Part shown: piece by piece, positions 15,021 through 23,678 of the stretch | Layout: the number at the start of each line of letters is the position of its first letter | Numbering within the stretch: the first letter of the stretch is position 1 | Assembly (NCBI GenBank): GCA_023416135.1 | Contig: JAEZIF010000437.1 | Span: forward strand, 1-37,893 | Source: Pseudomonadota bacterium | GTDB taxonomy: Bacteria; Pseudomonadota; Alphaproteobacteria; Reyranellales; Reyranellaceae | DNA: 37,893 nucleotides | Reading direction: 5' to 3' | Position numbers and translations under genes: made by a program | The notes under the pieces: generated by a model | Seen by the model: the letters and a program-made list of their open reading frames with translations, nothing else | Databases searched by the model: none | Told to the model about the DNA's origin: nothing

Positions 15021-15908
15021 ATGGAGCTCCGCCATCTCCGCTACTTCGTCGCGGTCGCCCGCGAAGGCCACATCACGCGGGCGGCGGAGAAGCTTCATAT
15101 CCAGCAGCCGCCGCTCAGCCAGCAGATCAAGGCGCTGGAGCGCGAGATCGACGCTGCCCTGTTCGTGCGCCATCCGCGCGGCGTCAGCCTGACCAACGCC
15201 GGCCGTTCCTTCCTGGCCGACGCCGAGGCGGTGCTGGCCGAGGTCGATCGCGCCGCCGCCCGGGCGCGCCGCACGGCGCGCGGCGAGGTCGGCCGCATCG
15301 CCGTCGGCTTCACCACTTCGGCGCCGTTCCATCCCCTGGTGGCGCGCGCCATCCGCGAGTTCCGCGCCAGCCGGCCCGACGTATCCTTCGTGCTGGAGGA
15401 AACCGGCTCGGGCGAGCTTCTGGCCGGCCTGCGCGAGGAGCGTCTGGACATCGCCTTCATCCGCTCGGGGCTGGCAGATCCGCAGGGGCTGGCCGTCCAC
15501 GCGCTGCTGCAGGAGGACATGGCCGCCGCCCTGCCCGCGCGTCACCGCCTGGTGCGCCGGCCGCGCCTCACCCTGAAGGACCTCGCCCACGAGACGTTCA
15601 TTCTCTACCGCCGGCCCGACGGGCGTGGCCTCTACGACGTCATCATCAGCGCCTGCGCCGCGGCGGGCTTCAGTCCGCATGTCGGCCAGGAAGCGCCGCG
15701 CATCGTCTCGACGCTCAACCTGGTGGCGGCAGGGCTCGGCATCACCATCGTGCCGGCGTCGCTCAGCCGCTTGCCGCTCGAAGGCGTGACCTACCGCGCA
15801 CTGGGCGGCAAGCCCGCGATCAGCGTGCCGCTCAACCTTGCGTGCCGCAGCAACGAACGATCGAAAGCGACACTTGCCTTCGTCGACCTGGCGCGTCGTC
15901 TGGCATGA
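15021..15908 (+). CDS. LysR-family transcription regulator
   Basis: 295 aa, standard length. The N-terminal winged helix (1-60) reads MELRHLRYFVAVAREGHITR, then AAEKLHIQQPPLSQQIKALE, the usual recognition region. The effector domain (about 90-295) follows with GRIAVGFTTSAPFHPLV. In sequence feel it is near the BenM/CatM-type group, but effector identity is not readable. AGAGGG sits 5 nt before the ATG. Divergent from the TauE/SafE permease, so it most likely regulates that gene and itself. Confidence 0.93.
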   Translation: MELRHLRYFVAVAREGHITRAAEKLHIQQPPLSQQIKALEREIDAALFVRHPRGVSLTNAGRSFLADAEAVLAEVDRAAARARRTARGEVGRIAVGFTTSAPFHPLVARAIREFRASRPDVSFVLEETGSGELLAGLREERLDIAFIRSGLADPQGLAVHALLQEDMAAALPARHRLVRRPRLTLKDLAHETFILYRRPDGRGLYDVIISACAAAGFSPHVGQEAPRIVSTLNLVAAGLGITIVPASLSRLPLEGVTYRALGGKPAISVPLNLACRSNERSKATLAFVDLARRLA

Positions 15909-15979
15909 GCCGCATGCATGGCATTCAATTCCGAAGGTTCATTTCCCGCATCCGACGTCGCGGCGCTAGGCTTCGCGCC

Positions 15980-16444
15980 ATGGTCGACGCCAATCCCCCG
16001 CCGGGCTTCGAACCGCTGTTTCGAAGCAGCCCGTTCCTCGATCATCTCGGCCCCTTCTTCATGCGCAAGCAGGCGGACGGAACGTTCGTCGTCGGCGTGC
16101 GCATCCTGCCGCATCATGCGAACGGTCGCGGCGTCGCGCATGGCGGGCTCTTGATGACGCTGTGCGACGTCTCGCTCGGCTATCGCACGACATCGAGTGT
16201 CGAGCCGCGGCCGATGCTGACGACGGCCAGCATCACCACCGACTTCGCCGGCGCCGCCAGGATCGGCGACTGGGTCGATGTCCATGTCGACGTGCACAAG
16301 GTGGGCGGCCGGCTCGCCTTCGCCAACTGCTACATCGTGCGCGACGGCGAGCGCATCGTGCACGCCAGCGGCGTGTTCGCCCGCAGCGGCGACCGGTCGG
16401 GCGCGATGCCCCTGCTCGATGGCGAGGCAGCCAGACGTAGTTGA
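15980..16444 (+). CDS. PaaI-type hotdog thioesterase
   Basis: 154 aa. ANGRGVAHGGLLMTLCDVSLG is the HGG helix and ITTDFAGAARIGDWVDV the next strands of the PaaI group. Acyl-CoA hydrolysis is the family role. I chose the ATG at 15980: TAGGCT lies 7 nt upstream and no Shine-Dalgarno is present, which suggests a leaderless message. In-frame ATGs at 15905 and 15914 would add a poorly conserved arginine-rich extension. It is the third PaaI-like gene in the window and lies 31 bp before the DUF488 gene. Confidence 0.88.
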   Translation: MVDANPPPGFEPLFRSSPFLDHLGPFFMRKQADGTFVVGVRILPHHANGRGVAHGGLLMTLCDVSLGYRTTSSVEPRPMLTTASITTDFAGAARIGDWVDVHVDVHKVGGRLAFANCYIVRDGERIVHASGVFARSGDRSGAMPLLDGEAARRS

Positions 16445-16475
16445 CAGCGAAGGCGGGCGATCTCTTGATGACCGC

Positions 16476-17030
16476 ATGATCAAGACGATCGGCCACTCCA
16501 ACCATCCGATCGGGCGCTTCGTCGACCTCTTGAAGGCGGGCGGCGTCGAGGCGGTGGTCGACGTGCGCTCCACGCCCTACTCGCGCCGCTTCCCGCAGTT
16601 CGGCCGCGAGCGCCTGGCGCGGAGCCTGTCGGCGGCCGGCATCCTCTACCGCTACGAGGGTGCGGTCCTGGGCGGCAAGCCGCGGGACGGCGCGGACTAC
16701 GACACGCTGGCAGCGCGCCCCGACTTCAGGGAAGCGCTCGACCGGCTGATCGCGGGCTCGGCCGACGCCACGCTCTGCCTGATGTGTGCCGAGAAGGAGC
16801 CGCTCGACTGCCACCGCACCGTGCTGGTGTCGCGGCGGCTCGCCGACCGCGGCGCGGAAATCGAGCACCTGCTGGCCGACGGCGGGCGAAAGCGGCATGT
16901 CGTGCTCGAGGAGGAGCTGCTGGCGGCGAGCGGCGAAGGGACGCCCGATCTCTTCACCACCGCGGAAGGCCGCGGCCAGCGCCTCGCTCGCGCCTGGCAG
17001 CAGCGCGAGCGAAGGATGAAGCGTACTTAG
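16476..17030 (+). CDS. DUF488 domain protein
   Basis: 184 aa. It begins MIKTIGHSNHPIGRFVDLLK, the characteristic DUF488 opening, followed by VVDVRSTPYSRRFPQF and the cysteine motif CLMCAEKEPLDCHR (C101, C104, C112-H113-R114). The function of the family is not established; the motif suggests metal binding or a thiol-based nuclease/transferase. No convincing Shine-Dalgarno. It precedes the sigma-54 promoter of the amide transporter by 14 bp and is unlikely to be part of that unit. Confidence 0.9.
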   Translation: MIKTIGHSNHPIGRFVDLLKAGGVEAVVDVRSTPYSRRFPQFGRERLARSLSAAGILYRYEGAVLGGKPRDGADYDTLAARPDFREALDRLIAGSADATLCLMCAEKEPLDCHRTVLVSRRLADRGAEIEHLLADGGRKRHVVLEEELLAASGEGTPDLFTTAEGRGQRLARAWQQRERRMKRT

Positions 17031-17044
17031 GACCTTGCCACTGC

Positions 17045-17060
17045 TGGCATTTTTCTTGCA
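17045..17060 (+). promoter_or_regulatory. sigma-54 (-24/-12) promoter for the amide transporter unit
   Basis: TGGCAT-N5-TTGCA matches the sigma-54 consensus TGGCACG-N4-TTGCA/T with the invariant GG (17046-17047) and GC (17058-17059) ten bases apart. Transcription would start near 17071, leaving a 23-nt leader with GAGGTG before the binding-protein ATG at 17094. It implies nitrogen-status control through an enhancer protein such as NtrC; I could not find a clear NtrC dyad upstream. Confidence 0.7.
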
Positions 17061-17093
17061 GCATGCCTGTTCGTACCAGAACGAGGTGCGCAC

Positions 17094-18323
17094 ATGACTC
17101 TCAATCGTCGCAGGCTTCTCAAGGCTACGGCCATCGGCACTGCAGCCACAGTGACCAGTCCGTTCATCATTCGCGACCTTCATGCCCAAGATATCATCAA
17201 GGTCGCCGGCATCCACGACACCTCGGGCGGTCTCGACATCTACGGCAAGCAGATGGTCGCCACGCTCGATCTGGCGGTCAACGAGATCAACGCTGCGGGC
17301 GGCGTGCTCGGCAAGAAGATCGCGCTGACGAACTACGATCCGCAGTCGAACATCCAGCTCTACACCCAGTACGCGACCGAGGCGGCGACCAAGGAGAAGG
17401 TCGCGGTGGTCCATGGCGGCATCACCTCGGCCTCGCGCGAAGCCATCCGGCCGCTGCTCAAGCGCTTCAACACGCTCTACTTCTACAACACGCTGTACGA
17501 AGGCGGCGTGTGCGACCGCAACATCTTCTGCACCGGCTCGACGCCGGCGCAGACCGTCGAGAAGCTGGTGCCCTACGTGCAGAAGAAGTGGGGCAAGAAG
17601 ATCTACACCATCGCCGCCGACTACAATTACGGCCAGATCACCGCGAAGTGGGTGAAGAAATACGCCCAGGACAACGGCGGCGAGGTCGTCCAGACCGACT
17701 TCTTCCCGCTCGACGTCACCGACTTCGGCCCGACCATCAAGAAGATCCAGGCCGCCAAGCCCGACCTCATCATGTCGGCGCTGGTCGGCGCGGCGCACAT
17801 CTCGTTCTATCGCCAGTGGGCGGCGGCGGGCATGAACAAGCAGATCCCGCTCGCCTCGACGACCTTCGGCAACGAGATCGTCATCACCTCGCCCGAAGAG
17901 CACAATGGCTACATCGTGGCCTTTGCCTATCTAGAAGGCATCGACACGCCGGCCAACAAGAAGTTCGTCGAGACCGTGCACGGCAAGTACGGCATCCCGC
18001 ACATGACCGAGCTCGCGACCATGACCTATCACGGCATGTATCTGTGGGCGAACGCGGTCAAGAAGGCGGGCTCGACCGACCGCATGAAGGTGATCGAGGC
18101 GCTGGAAGGCGGCGCCTCGTACGACGGTCCGGCCGGCAAGACCACCATCGACCCGCAGACGCACCACACCGTGCTCGACGTCTATCTCGGCGAGGCCAAG
18201 GACAAGAAGTTCGTGGTGGTCGAGAAATTCTCGCAGCAGAAGCCCGCCGATACGTCGGCGGTGTGCGATCTCAAGAAGAACCCCAACGAGAACAAGCAGT
18301 ACGTGATCGACGTGAAGACCTGA
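17094..18323 (+). CDS. urea/amide-type ABC transporter substrate-binding protein (Tat signal)
   Basis: 409 aa. The N-terminus NRRRLLKATAIGTAATVTSPF is a twin-arginine signal with cleavage near LHAQ, so the protein is exported folded to the periplasm. The mature part (IKVAGIHDTSGGLDIYGKQM; VAVVHGGITSASREAIRPLL) is a type-I periplasmic-binding fold of the branched-chain/UrtA/FmdD group. UrtA and FmdD bind urea and short amides. First gene of a five-gene transporter set with an amidase downstream, so an amide or urea-like ligand is likely (inference). GAGGTG precedes the ATG. Confidence 0.9.
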   Translation: MTLNRRRLLKATAIGTAATVTSPFIIRDLHAQDIIKVAGIHDTSGGLDIYGKQMVATLDLAVNEINAAGGVLGKKIALTNYDPQSNIQLYTQYATEAATKEKVAVVHGGITSASREAIRPLLKRFNTLYFYNTLYEGGVCDRNIFCTGSTPAQTVEKLVPYVQKKWGKKIYTIAADYNYGQITAKWVKKYAQDNGGEVVQTDFFPLDVTDFGPTIKKIQAAKPDLIMSALVGAAHISFYRQWAAAGMNKQIPLASTTFGNEIVITSPEEHNGYIVAFAYLEGIDTPANKKFVETVHGKYGIPHMTELATMTYHGMYLWANAVKKAGSTDRMKVIEALEGGASYDGPAGKTTIDPQTHHTVLDVYLGEAKDKKFVVVEKFSQQKPADTSAVCDLKKNPNENKQYVIDVKT

Positions 18324-18345
18324 GCCTGGGGGCGAAGACGGTCTT

Positions 18346-19212
18346 ATGGACTATCTCGTCATCCTTCTGCTGCAGATCGGCAGCGCCGTCGCGAGCCTGG
18401 TGCTGCTCAGCATCGGCCTCGCCGTGATCTTCGGCATGATGCGGGTCATCAACCTCGCGCATGGCGAGTTCCTGATGCTGGGCGGCTATGCCGCCATCAC
18501 CGCCTACAACAAGGGCGTCAATCTCTGGATCGCCATGATCGTCGTGGCGCCCCTCACCGTCGGCCTCTTCGGCGCGCTGGTCGAGCGGCTGGTGATCCGC
18601 CATCTCTACGGCCGGCTGATCGACACCATGCTGGCGACCTGGGGCTTGAGCCTGGCGATGATCGGCTTCGTCACCGTGGTCTTCGGCAACACCGTGTCGG
18701 GCATCTCGGCGCCCTTGGGCAGCCTGCAGATCGGCGCCTATCGCACCGGGGTCTACGAGCTGTTCCTGATCGTCGTGGCGGTGAACCTGCTGCTCGCGGG
18801 CTGGCTGGTGCTGCGCTACACGAGGCTCGGCCTGATCGCCCGCGGCACCATGCAGAACGCGGCCATGGCGGCGGCGCTGGGCACCAATCCGTCGGCCGTC
18901 TATGCCGTGACCTTCGCCGTCGGCGCCGCCCTGACCGGCCTCGCCGGCGGCCTGCTGGCGCCGCTCTCCGGCGTCGTGCCGACCATCGGCGCGGCCTACA
19001 TCGCCAAGGCCTTCATCACCGTGATCAGCGGCGGCGCCGCGATCCTGTCGGGCACCGCCATCGCCTCGACGCTGCTCGGCGCCATCAACGTCGTCGCCAC
19101 CTTCGCCTATACCTCCGTGCTGGGCGAGGTGGCGCTGCTGGTGGCGGCCGTCGTCCTGCTGCGGCTGCTGCCGCAGGGCATCACCGGCCGTTTCTTCCGG
19201 AGGGCGCTGTGA
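18346..19212 (+). CDS. branched-chain/urea-type ABC permease (LivH/UrtB-like)
   Basis: 288 aa with about eight membrane helices. VIFGMMRVINLAHGEFLMLGGYAA is the LivH/UrtB signature near residues 25-50, and ALTGLAGGLLAPLSGV lies in the later half. It forms half of the membrane channel for the upstream binding protein. The gene starts 22 bp after the binding-protein stop with a purine-rich GGGGGCGAAG upstream. Its TGA overlaps the GTG start of the second permease. Confidence 0.92.
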   Translation: MDYLVILLLQIGSAVASLVLLSIGLAVIFGMMRVINLAHGEFLMLGGYAAITAYNKGVNLWIAMIVVAPLTVGLFGALVERLVIRHLYGRLIDTMLATWGLSLAMIGFVTVVFGNTVSGISAPLGSLQIGAYRTGVYELFLIVVAVNLLLAGWLVLRYTRLGLIARGTMQNAAMAAALGTNPSAVYAVTFAVGAALTGLAGGLLAPLSGVVPTIGAAYIAKAFITVISGGAAILSGTAIASTLLGAINVVATFAYTSVLGEVALLVAAVVLLRLLPQGITGRFFRRAL

Positions 19213-20270
19213 AGGGTCGCCTGCTGCCTGTGCTCGGCAATCTCACGGTACTGGCCGCGGGTCTTGCGGTGCTGTTCGGCCTGCCGGCGAGCGGCGAGAC
19301 CTACCTGATCATCAATTCGACGATCTTCGCCGCCTTCGCCATCCTGGCGCTTTCGCTCGCCCTGATCTGGGGCTATGCCGGCATCCTGTGCTTCGGCCAG
19401 GCGGCATTCTTCGGCCTGGGCGGCTACACCTACGCCGTCACCGCCATCAACATGGGCGACACGACGGTGCCCGCGCTGCTGGCGGTGCTGGTCCCCGCCC
19501 TGTTCGCCGCCCTGCTCGGCTACTTCATGTTCTGGGGCCGCATCAGCGACGTCTATCTCGGCGTGATCACGCTCACCGTCTCGCTGATCTTCTACCGCTT
19601 CATCAACCAGACGGCGGGCGAGCAGTGGAACATCGGCGATGCGCCGCTCGGCGGCTTCAACGGCATCCCGGCGACGCCCATCCTCAACTGGCCGGGCCGT
19701 CCCGGCGAGCAGCTGGCGCCGGAGGACATCTTCGGCCTGACGGTCGGCCTGCTGCTGATCGTCTACTTCGCCTGCAAGGCGCTGCTGGCCACGAGCTTCG
19801 GCCGCGTCATCGTGGCGATCCGCGAGAACGAGACGCGCGCCGGGCTGCTGGGCTACGACACAAGGGTCTACAAGCTCGCGATCTTCGTGATCGGCGGCGC
19901 CCTGGCCGGCCTTTCCGGACTGCTGTTCGCCAATTCGGTGTTCGTCAGCCCGACCATGTTCAGCCTGCCGGTGAGCGGCCAGATCATCATCTGGGTGATC
20001 GTGGGCGGGCTCGGCACCCTGATCGGCCCGGTGATCGGCTGCATCCTGATGCAGTTCCTGACCAACTATCTCGGCACGTTGAGCCAGCTGAAAGGGTTCG
20101 GCTGGGTCGACCCGAACCTGGTGCTGGGCGTCCTGCTGGTGATCTTCGTGCTGGTCGTCCCGAAGGGACTCACTGCATTGGTGACCGACAGCTGGCGATG
20201 GTCCATTGGCTTCCTGCGCAAGCCGCGGGCAGAGGCGCCACCGGCCGGCGAGCGGGTGACCAACCCATGA
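19209..20270 (+). CDS. branched-chain/urea-type ABC permease (LivM/UrtC-like)
   Basis: 353 aa, about nine helices. GYAGILCFGQAAFFGLGGYTYA is the LivM/UrtC signature (GxxSFGQ.AFFGxGAY), and IRENETRAGLLGYD is the cytoplasmic coupling loop. GTG start at 19209 overlaps the preceding TGA (GTGA). The stop overlaps the ATG of the ATPase gene. Pairs with the previous permease in one transporter. Confidence 0.92.
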   Translation: MKGRLLPVLGNLTVLAAGLAVLFGLPASGETYLIINSTIFAAFAILALSLALIWGYAGILCFGQAAFFGLGGYTYAVTAINMGDTTVPALLAVLVPALFAALLGYFMFWGRISDVYLGVITLTVSLIFYRFINQTAGEQWNIGDAPLGGFNGIPATPILNWPGRPGEQLAPEDIFGLTVGLLLIVYFACKALLATSFGRVIVAIRENETRAGLLGYDTRVYKLAIFVIGGALAGLSGLLFANSVFVSPTMFSLPVSGQIIIWVIVGGLGTLIGPVIGCILMQFLTNYLGTLSQLKGFGWVDPNLVLGVLLVIFVLVVPKGLTALVTDSWRWSIGFLRKPRAEAPPAGERVTNP

Positions 20271-20983
20271 CTCCCCTGCTCGAGACGCGGGAACTGACGA
20301 TGCGCTTCGGCGGCGTCGTGGCGGTCGATCGTGTCGCCTTCACCCTTCAGGAGGCCGAGCTGCGCTGCGTCATCGGCCCCAACGGCGCGGGCAAGAGCAC
20401 CTTCTTCAAGTGCCTGACCGGGCAGTACCGGCCGACCGGCGGCGACGTGCTGTTCCGCGGCGAGTCCGTCGCCGGCATCCCGACCCATGCCATCGCCCGC
20501 CGCGGCGTCGGCATCAAGACCCAGGTGCCGAACGTCTTCGACGGCCTCAGCGCGCGCGAGAACATCTGGATCGCCGCCAACAAGGTGGCGCCGGGCGGCA
20601 TCGCCGACAGGCGCACCGACGAGGCGATGGAGCGCGTCGGCATCGCCGGCATCGCCCATCGCCTGGTCGGGCAGCTCGCGCACGGCCAGCGCCAGCTCGT
20701 CGAGCTCGCCATGGTGATCGCCCCCGAGCCCGACCTCATCCTGCTCGACGAGCCGGCCGCCGGCATGACCGACGAGGAGGTCGATCGCCTGGTCGACCTG
20801 ATCGCCGAGCTGAACCGCCGCCATGCCCTGGTCGTGGTCGAGCACGACATGCAGTTCATCCGCCGCATCGCCCGGACCGTGACGGTGTTTCACCAGGGCG
20901 CCGTGCTGATCGAAGGCGACGTCGCCGACATCCTGGCCAACGACCAGGTGCGCGACGTCTATCTCGGCAAGCAGGCAGCCTAG
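20267..20983 (+). CDS. ABC transporter ATP-binding protein (LivG/UrtD-like)
   Basis: 238 aa. Walker A GPNGAGKS at 37-44, signature loop LAHGQRQLVE in place of LSGGQ (the form LSHGQKQ is typical of UrtD), Walker B LILLDEPAAGM and the H-loop VVEHDM. Energises import at the inner face of the membrane together with the next ATPase. Its ATG overlaps the TGA of the upstream permease. The signature-loop variant supports a UrtD-type rather than LivG-type assignment. Confidence 0.92.
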   Translation: MTPLLETRELTMRFGGVVAVDRVAFTLQEAELRCVIGPNGAGKSTFFKCLTGQYRPTGGDVLFRGESVAGIPTHAIARRGVGIKTQVPNVFDGLSARENIWIAANKVAPGGIADRRTDEAMERVGIAGIAHRLVGQLAHGQRQLVELAMVIAPEPDLILLDEPAAGMTDEEVDRLVDLIAELNRRHALVVVEHDMQFIRRIARTVTVFHQGAVLIEGDVADILANDQVRDVYLGKQAA

Positions 20984-20987
20984 AACC

Positions 20988-21692
20988 ATGCTCGACGTCC
21001 GCGCGCTGGCCTCCGGCTACCAGAAGATCCCGATCATCCTCGGCGTCACCTTCCAGGTCGCCGACGGCGAGTTCGTCGGCATCCTCGGCCACAACGGCAT
21101 GGGCAAGTCGACGCTGCTCAAGACGCTGGTCGGCCAGCTGCCGGCGACGGCGGGCGCCGTGCGCTTCACCGGCGCCGACGTCACGCGCGCGCCCTCGCAC
21201 AAACGCGCCCGCCTGGGGCTGGGCTACGTGCCGCAGGGCCGGCAGATCTTTCCCAGCCTGTCGGTGCTCGACAACATGCGCATGGGCGCGGCGAGCGCCG
21301 GGCTCGGCGACGACGTGCTCGACGAGGTGATCGAGGCGCTGCCCCGGCTGAAGCCGATTCTGGGCCGCGCCGGCGGCGTGCTGTCGGGCGGCGAGCAGCA
21401 GATCCTGGCGCTGGCGCGCTGCCTGTGCGGCCGGCCCAAGCTCATCCTGCTCGACGAGCCGACCGAGGGCATCCAGCCCTCGATCATCGACGAGATCATC
21501 GATATCCTTCTGGGATTGAAGACGCGGCATCGGCTGACGGTCGTGCTGGTCGAACAGAACCTCGAATTCATCCGCCGCCTGTCGGACCGCGTCCTGATCA
21601 TCCAGAAGGGGCGCATCACCGGCGAGATCCCGCCCGACCATCTGCACGACGATGCGCTGGTCGCCGAATTCGTCGGCATGAGCGCGCACTGA
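20988..21692 (+). CDS. ABC transporter ATP-binding protein (LivF/UrtE-like)
   Basis: 234 aa. Walker A reads GHNGMGKST (the NGMGK form is common in UrtE/LivF), then YVPQGRQIFPSLSVLDNM, signature LSGGEQQILALAR, Walker B LILLDEPTEGIQPSI and H-loop VLVEQN. Second ATPase of the transporter, 4 bp after the first and 26 bp before the amidase gene. Confidence 0.92.
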   Translation: MLDVRALASGYQKIPIILGVTFQVADGEFVGILGHNGMGKSTLLKTLVGQLPATAGAVRFTGADVTRAPSHKRARLGLGYVPQGRQIFPSLSVLDNMRMGAASAGLGDDVLDEVIEALPRLKPILGRAGGVLSGGEQQILALARCLCGRPKLILLDEPTEGIQPSIIDEIIDILLGLKTRHRLTVVLVEQNLEFIRRLSDRVLIIQKGRITGEIPPDHLHDDALVAEFVGMSAH

Positions 21693-21718
21693 CATCCAGC
21701 CACAGAGGGAGAAACACC

Positions 21719-23242
21719 ATGGCAAGCGTGAAGATGCCGACCCCGGCCGAACTGAAGCAGGTCGGCACCGAACTGGGCATGAACCTGTCGGACGCCGACG
21801 TCTCGTTCTTCCTCGAGACGATGGGCGGCAACGTCGCCGCCTACAATCTGCTCGAATCGCTGCCCGACAACCTGCCGGTCGTGAAGTATCCGCGCACGCC
21901 GGGCTATCGCCCCGGAGGCGAGGAGAACAAATACAACCTCTGGTACTATAAGAGCGAGATCAAGGGCGCGCCGGAGGGCAAGCTCAAGGGAAAGAAGGTG
22001 GCGCTGAAGGATAATGTCTGCGTCGCCGGCGTGCCGATGATGAACGGCGCCTCGACGCTCGAAGGCTATGTCCCCGACGTCGACGCCACGGTGGTGACGC
22101 GCATGCTCGATGCCGGCGCCACCGTCGTCGGCAAGGTCCATTGCGAGTACTTCTGCTTCTCCGGCGGCAGCCACACCTCCTCGCCGGGCCCGGTCCACAA
22201 TCCGCGCAAGTATGGCTATTCGGCGGGCGGCTCCTCGTCGGGCAGCGCGGCGGTCATCGTCACCGGCGAGGCCGACATGGCGATCGGCGGCGACCAGGGC
22301 GGCTCGATCCGCATGCCGTCGGCCTATTGCGGCATCGTCGGCATGAAGCCGACTTGGGGGCTCGTGCCCTACACCGGCATCATGCCGATCGAGCTCACGA
22401 TCGACCATACCGGCCCGATGACGGCGACCGTGGCCGACAACGCGCTGATGCTGGAGGTGATCGCCGGGCCCGACGGGCTCGACCCGCGCCAGATGGGCTG
22501 CACCGTCGATGCCTACACCAAGGCGCTGGGCGGCAGCGTCGCCGGCCTGAAGATCGGCGTGGTCAAGGAAGGCTTCGGCCATCCGCAATCCGAGAAGGTG
22601 GTCGACGAGCTGGTCAAGAAGGGCGCCGCCAAATTCAAGGAGCTCGGTGCCACCGTCGAGGAGGTCTCGATCCCCTGGCACATCACGGGGATGGCGGTGT
22701 GGTCGGCGATCGCCGTCGAAGGCGCCACCTGGCAGATGATGCTGGGCAACGGCTACGGCTTCAACTGGAAGGGACTCTATGTCACCAGCCTGGTCGATGC
22801 GCACTCGGCCTGGCGCGAGCGCGCCGACGAGCTGTCCGACACGCTGAAGACCACCATCCTGTTCGGCAAGTATGCGCTGAACAAGTATCGCGGCCACTAC
22901 TACGCCAAGGCGCAGAACCTGGCGCGCAAGCTGGCAGGGGCCTACGATTCAGCGCTGGCGAAATACGACCTGCTGCTGATGCCGACCCTGCCGCTGCGCG
23001 CCACCAAGCTGCCCGATCCGGCCGGGCCGCGCATGGACATCATCAACCGCGCCTTCGAGATGCTGCCCAACACCGCGCCCTTCGACGTCACCGGCCATCC
23101 GGCGATCACCGTTCCCTGCGGCATGAGCGACGGCCTGCCGGCCGGCCTGATGCTGATCGGCAAGCACTGGAACGAATCGGCCATCTACCGGGCGGCCGAC
23201 GCCTACGAGAAGAGCCACGACTGGAAGACGGTAACGGCCTGA
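21719..23242 (+). CDS. amidase (amidase-signature family, nitrile-hydratase-associated type)
   Basis: 507 aa. Hydrolyses an amide to the carboxylate and ammonia. The Ser-Ser-Lys triad is clear: K97 (VALKDN), S172 (AGGSSSGSA) and S196 (GGDQGGSIR). The N-terminal extension and ENKYNLWYYKSEIKG resemble Rhodococcus-type enantioselective amidases that accompany nitrile hydratases, whose triad numbering is nearly the same. No nitrile hydratase gene is present here. AGAGGGAGAAACACC gives a good ribosome-binding site. It closes the sigma-54 transporter unit, so imported amide could be used as nitrogen source (inference). The product is cytoplasmic, with no signal peptide. Confidence 0.93.
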   Translation: MASVKMPTPAELKQVGTELGMNLSDADVSFFLETMGGNVAAYNLLESLPDNLPVVKYPRTPGYRPGGEENKYNLWYYKSEIKGAPEGKLKGKKVALKDNVCVAGVPMMNGASTLEGYVPDVDATVVTRMLDAGATVVGKVHCEYFCFSGGSHTSSPGPVHNPRKYGYSAGGSSSGSAAVIVTGEADMAIGGDQGGSIRMPSAYCGIVGMKPTWGLVPYTGIMPIELTIDHTGPMTATVADNALMLEVIAGPDGLDPRQMGCTVDAYTKALGGSVAGLKIGVVKEGFGHPQSEKVVDELVKKGAAKFKELGATVEEVSIPWHITGMAVWSAIAVEGATWQMMLGNGYGFNWKGLYVTSLVDAHSAWRERADELSDTLKTTILFGKYALNKYRGHYYAKAQNLARKLAGAYDSALAKYDLLLMPTLPLRATKLPDPAGPRMDIINRAFEMLPNTAPFDVTGHPAITVPCGMSDGLPAGLMLIGKHWNESAIYRAADAYEKSHDWKTVTA

Positions 23243-23299
23243 TCGACGCCAGCGCTGGGGACAAGCTAAAATCTCCCCCGACCCAGGGGGAGACCGACC

Positions 23300-23677
23300 A
23301 TGCGGTTCATCGCGCTGTTGCTGGTGGCGATCGTGGCGTTGGCCCATGTGGGCTTCCTGATCCTCGAGATGTTCCTGTGGGACCATCCGGTCGGCTACGA
23401 CGTCTTCAAGACGACGCCGGAGTTCGCGGCGCAATCGGCGGCGCTTGCGGCCAACCAGGGCCTCTACAACGGCTTCCTCGCCGCCGGCCTGGTCTGGGGC
23501 CTCGTGAGCGGCCGGCGCGACGTGAAGATCTTCTTCCTGTGCTGCATCATCGTGGCCGGCATCTATGGCGGGATCACCGCGAAGATGTCGATCCTCTACA
23601 TCCAGGCGGCGCCGGCACTGGCCGCGCTGCTGGCCGTGCTGGCCGCACCGGCACCGCGCGTGCGGCACCGGCTCTGA
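23300..23677 (+). CDS. DUF1304 membrane protein
   Basis: 125 aa with four predicted membrane helices (about 2-25, 45-70, 72-95, 98-118). ALAHVGFLILEMFLWDHP near the start and NQGLYNGFLAAGLVWGL in the middle are typical of DUF1304. Function unknown. CCAGGGGGAGA lies about 8 nt before the ATG. It begins 57 bp after the amidase on the same strand and ends next to the convergent oxidase gene, so it may be the last gene of the amide unit. Confidence 0.88.
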   Translation: MRFIALLLVAIVALAHVGFLILEMFLWDHPVGYDVFKTTPEFAAQSAALAANQGLYNGFLAAGLVWGLVSGRRDVKIFFLCCIIVAGIYGGITAKMSILYIQAAPALAALLAVLAAPAPRVRHRL

Positions 23678-23678
23678 G

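Noticed and set aside
16233..17903. Minus-strand open frame of 556 codons opposite DUF488 and the binding protein gene
   Set aside because: Antisense shadow of recognised genes, and it runs across the sigma-54 promoter.
21224..22897. Minus-strand open frame of 557 codons opposite the amidase gene
   Set aside because: The amidase frame has a full catalytic triad; the shadow has no recognisable domain.
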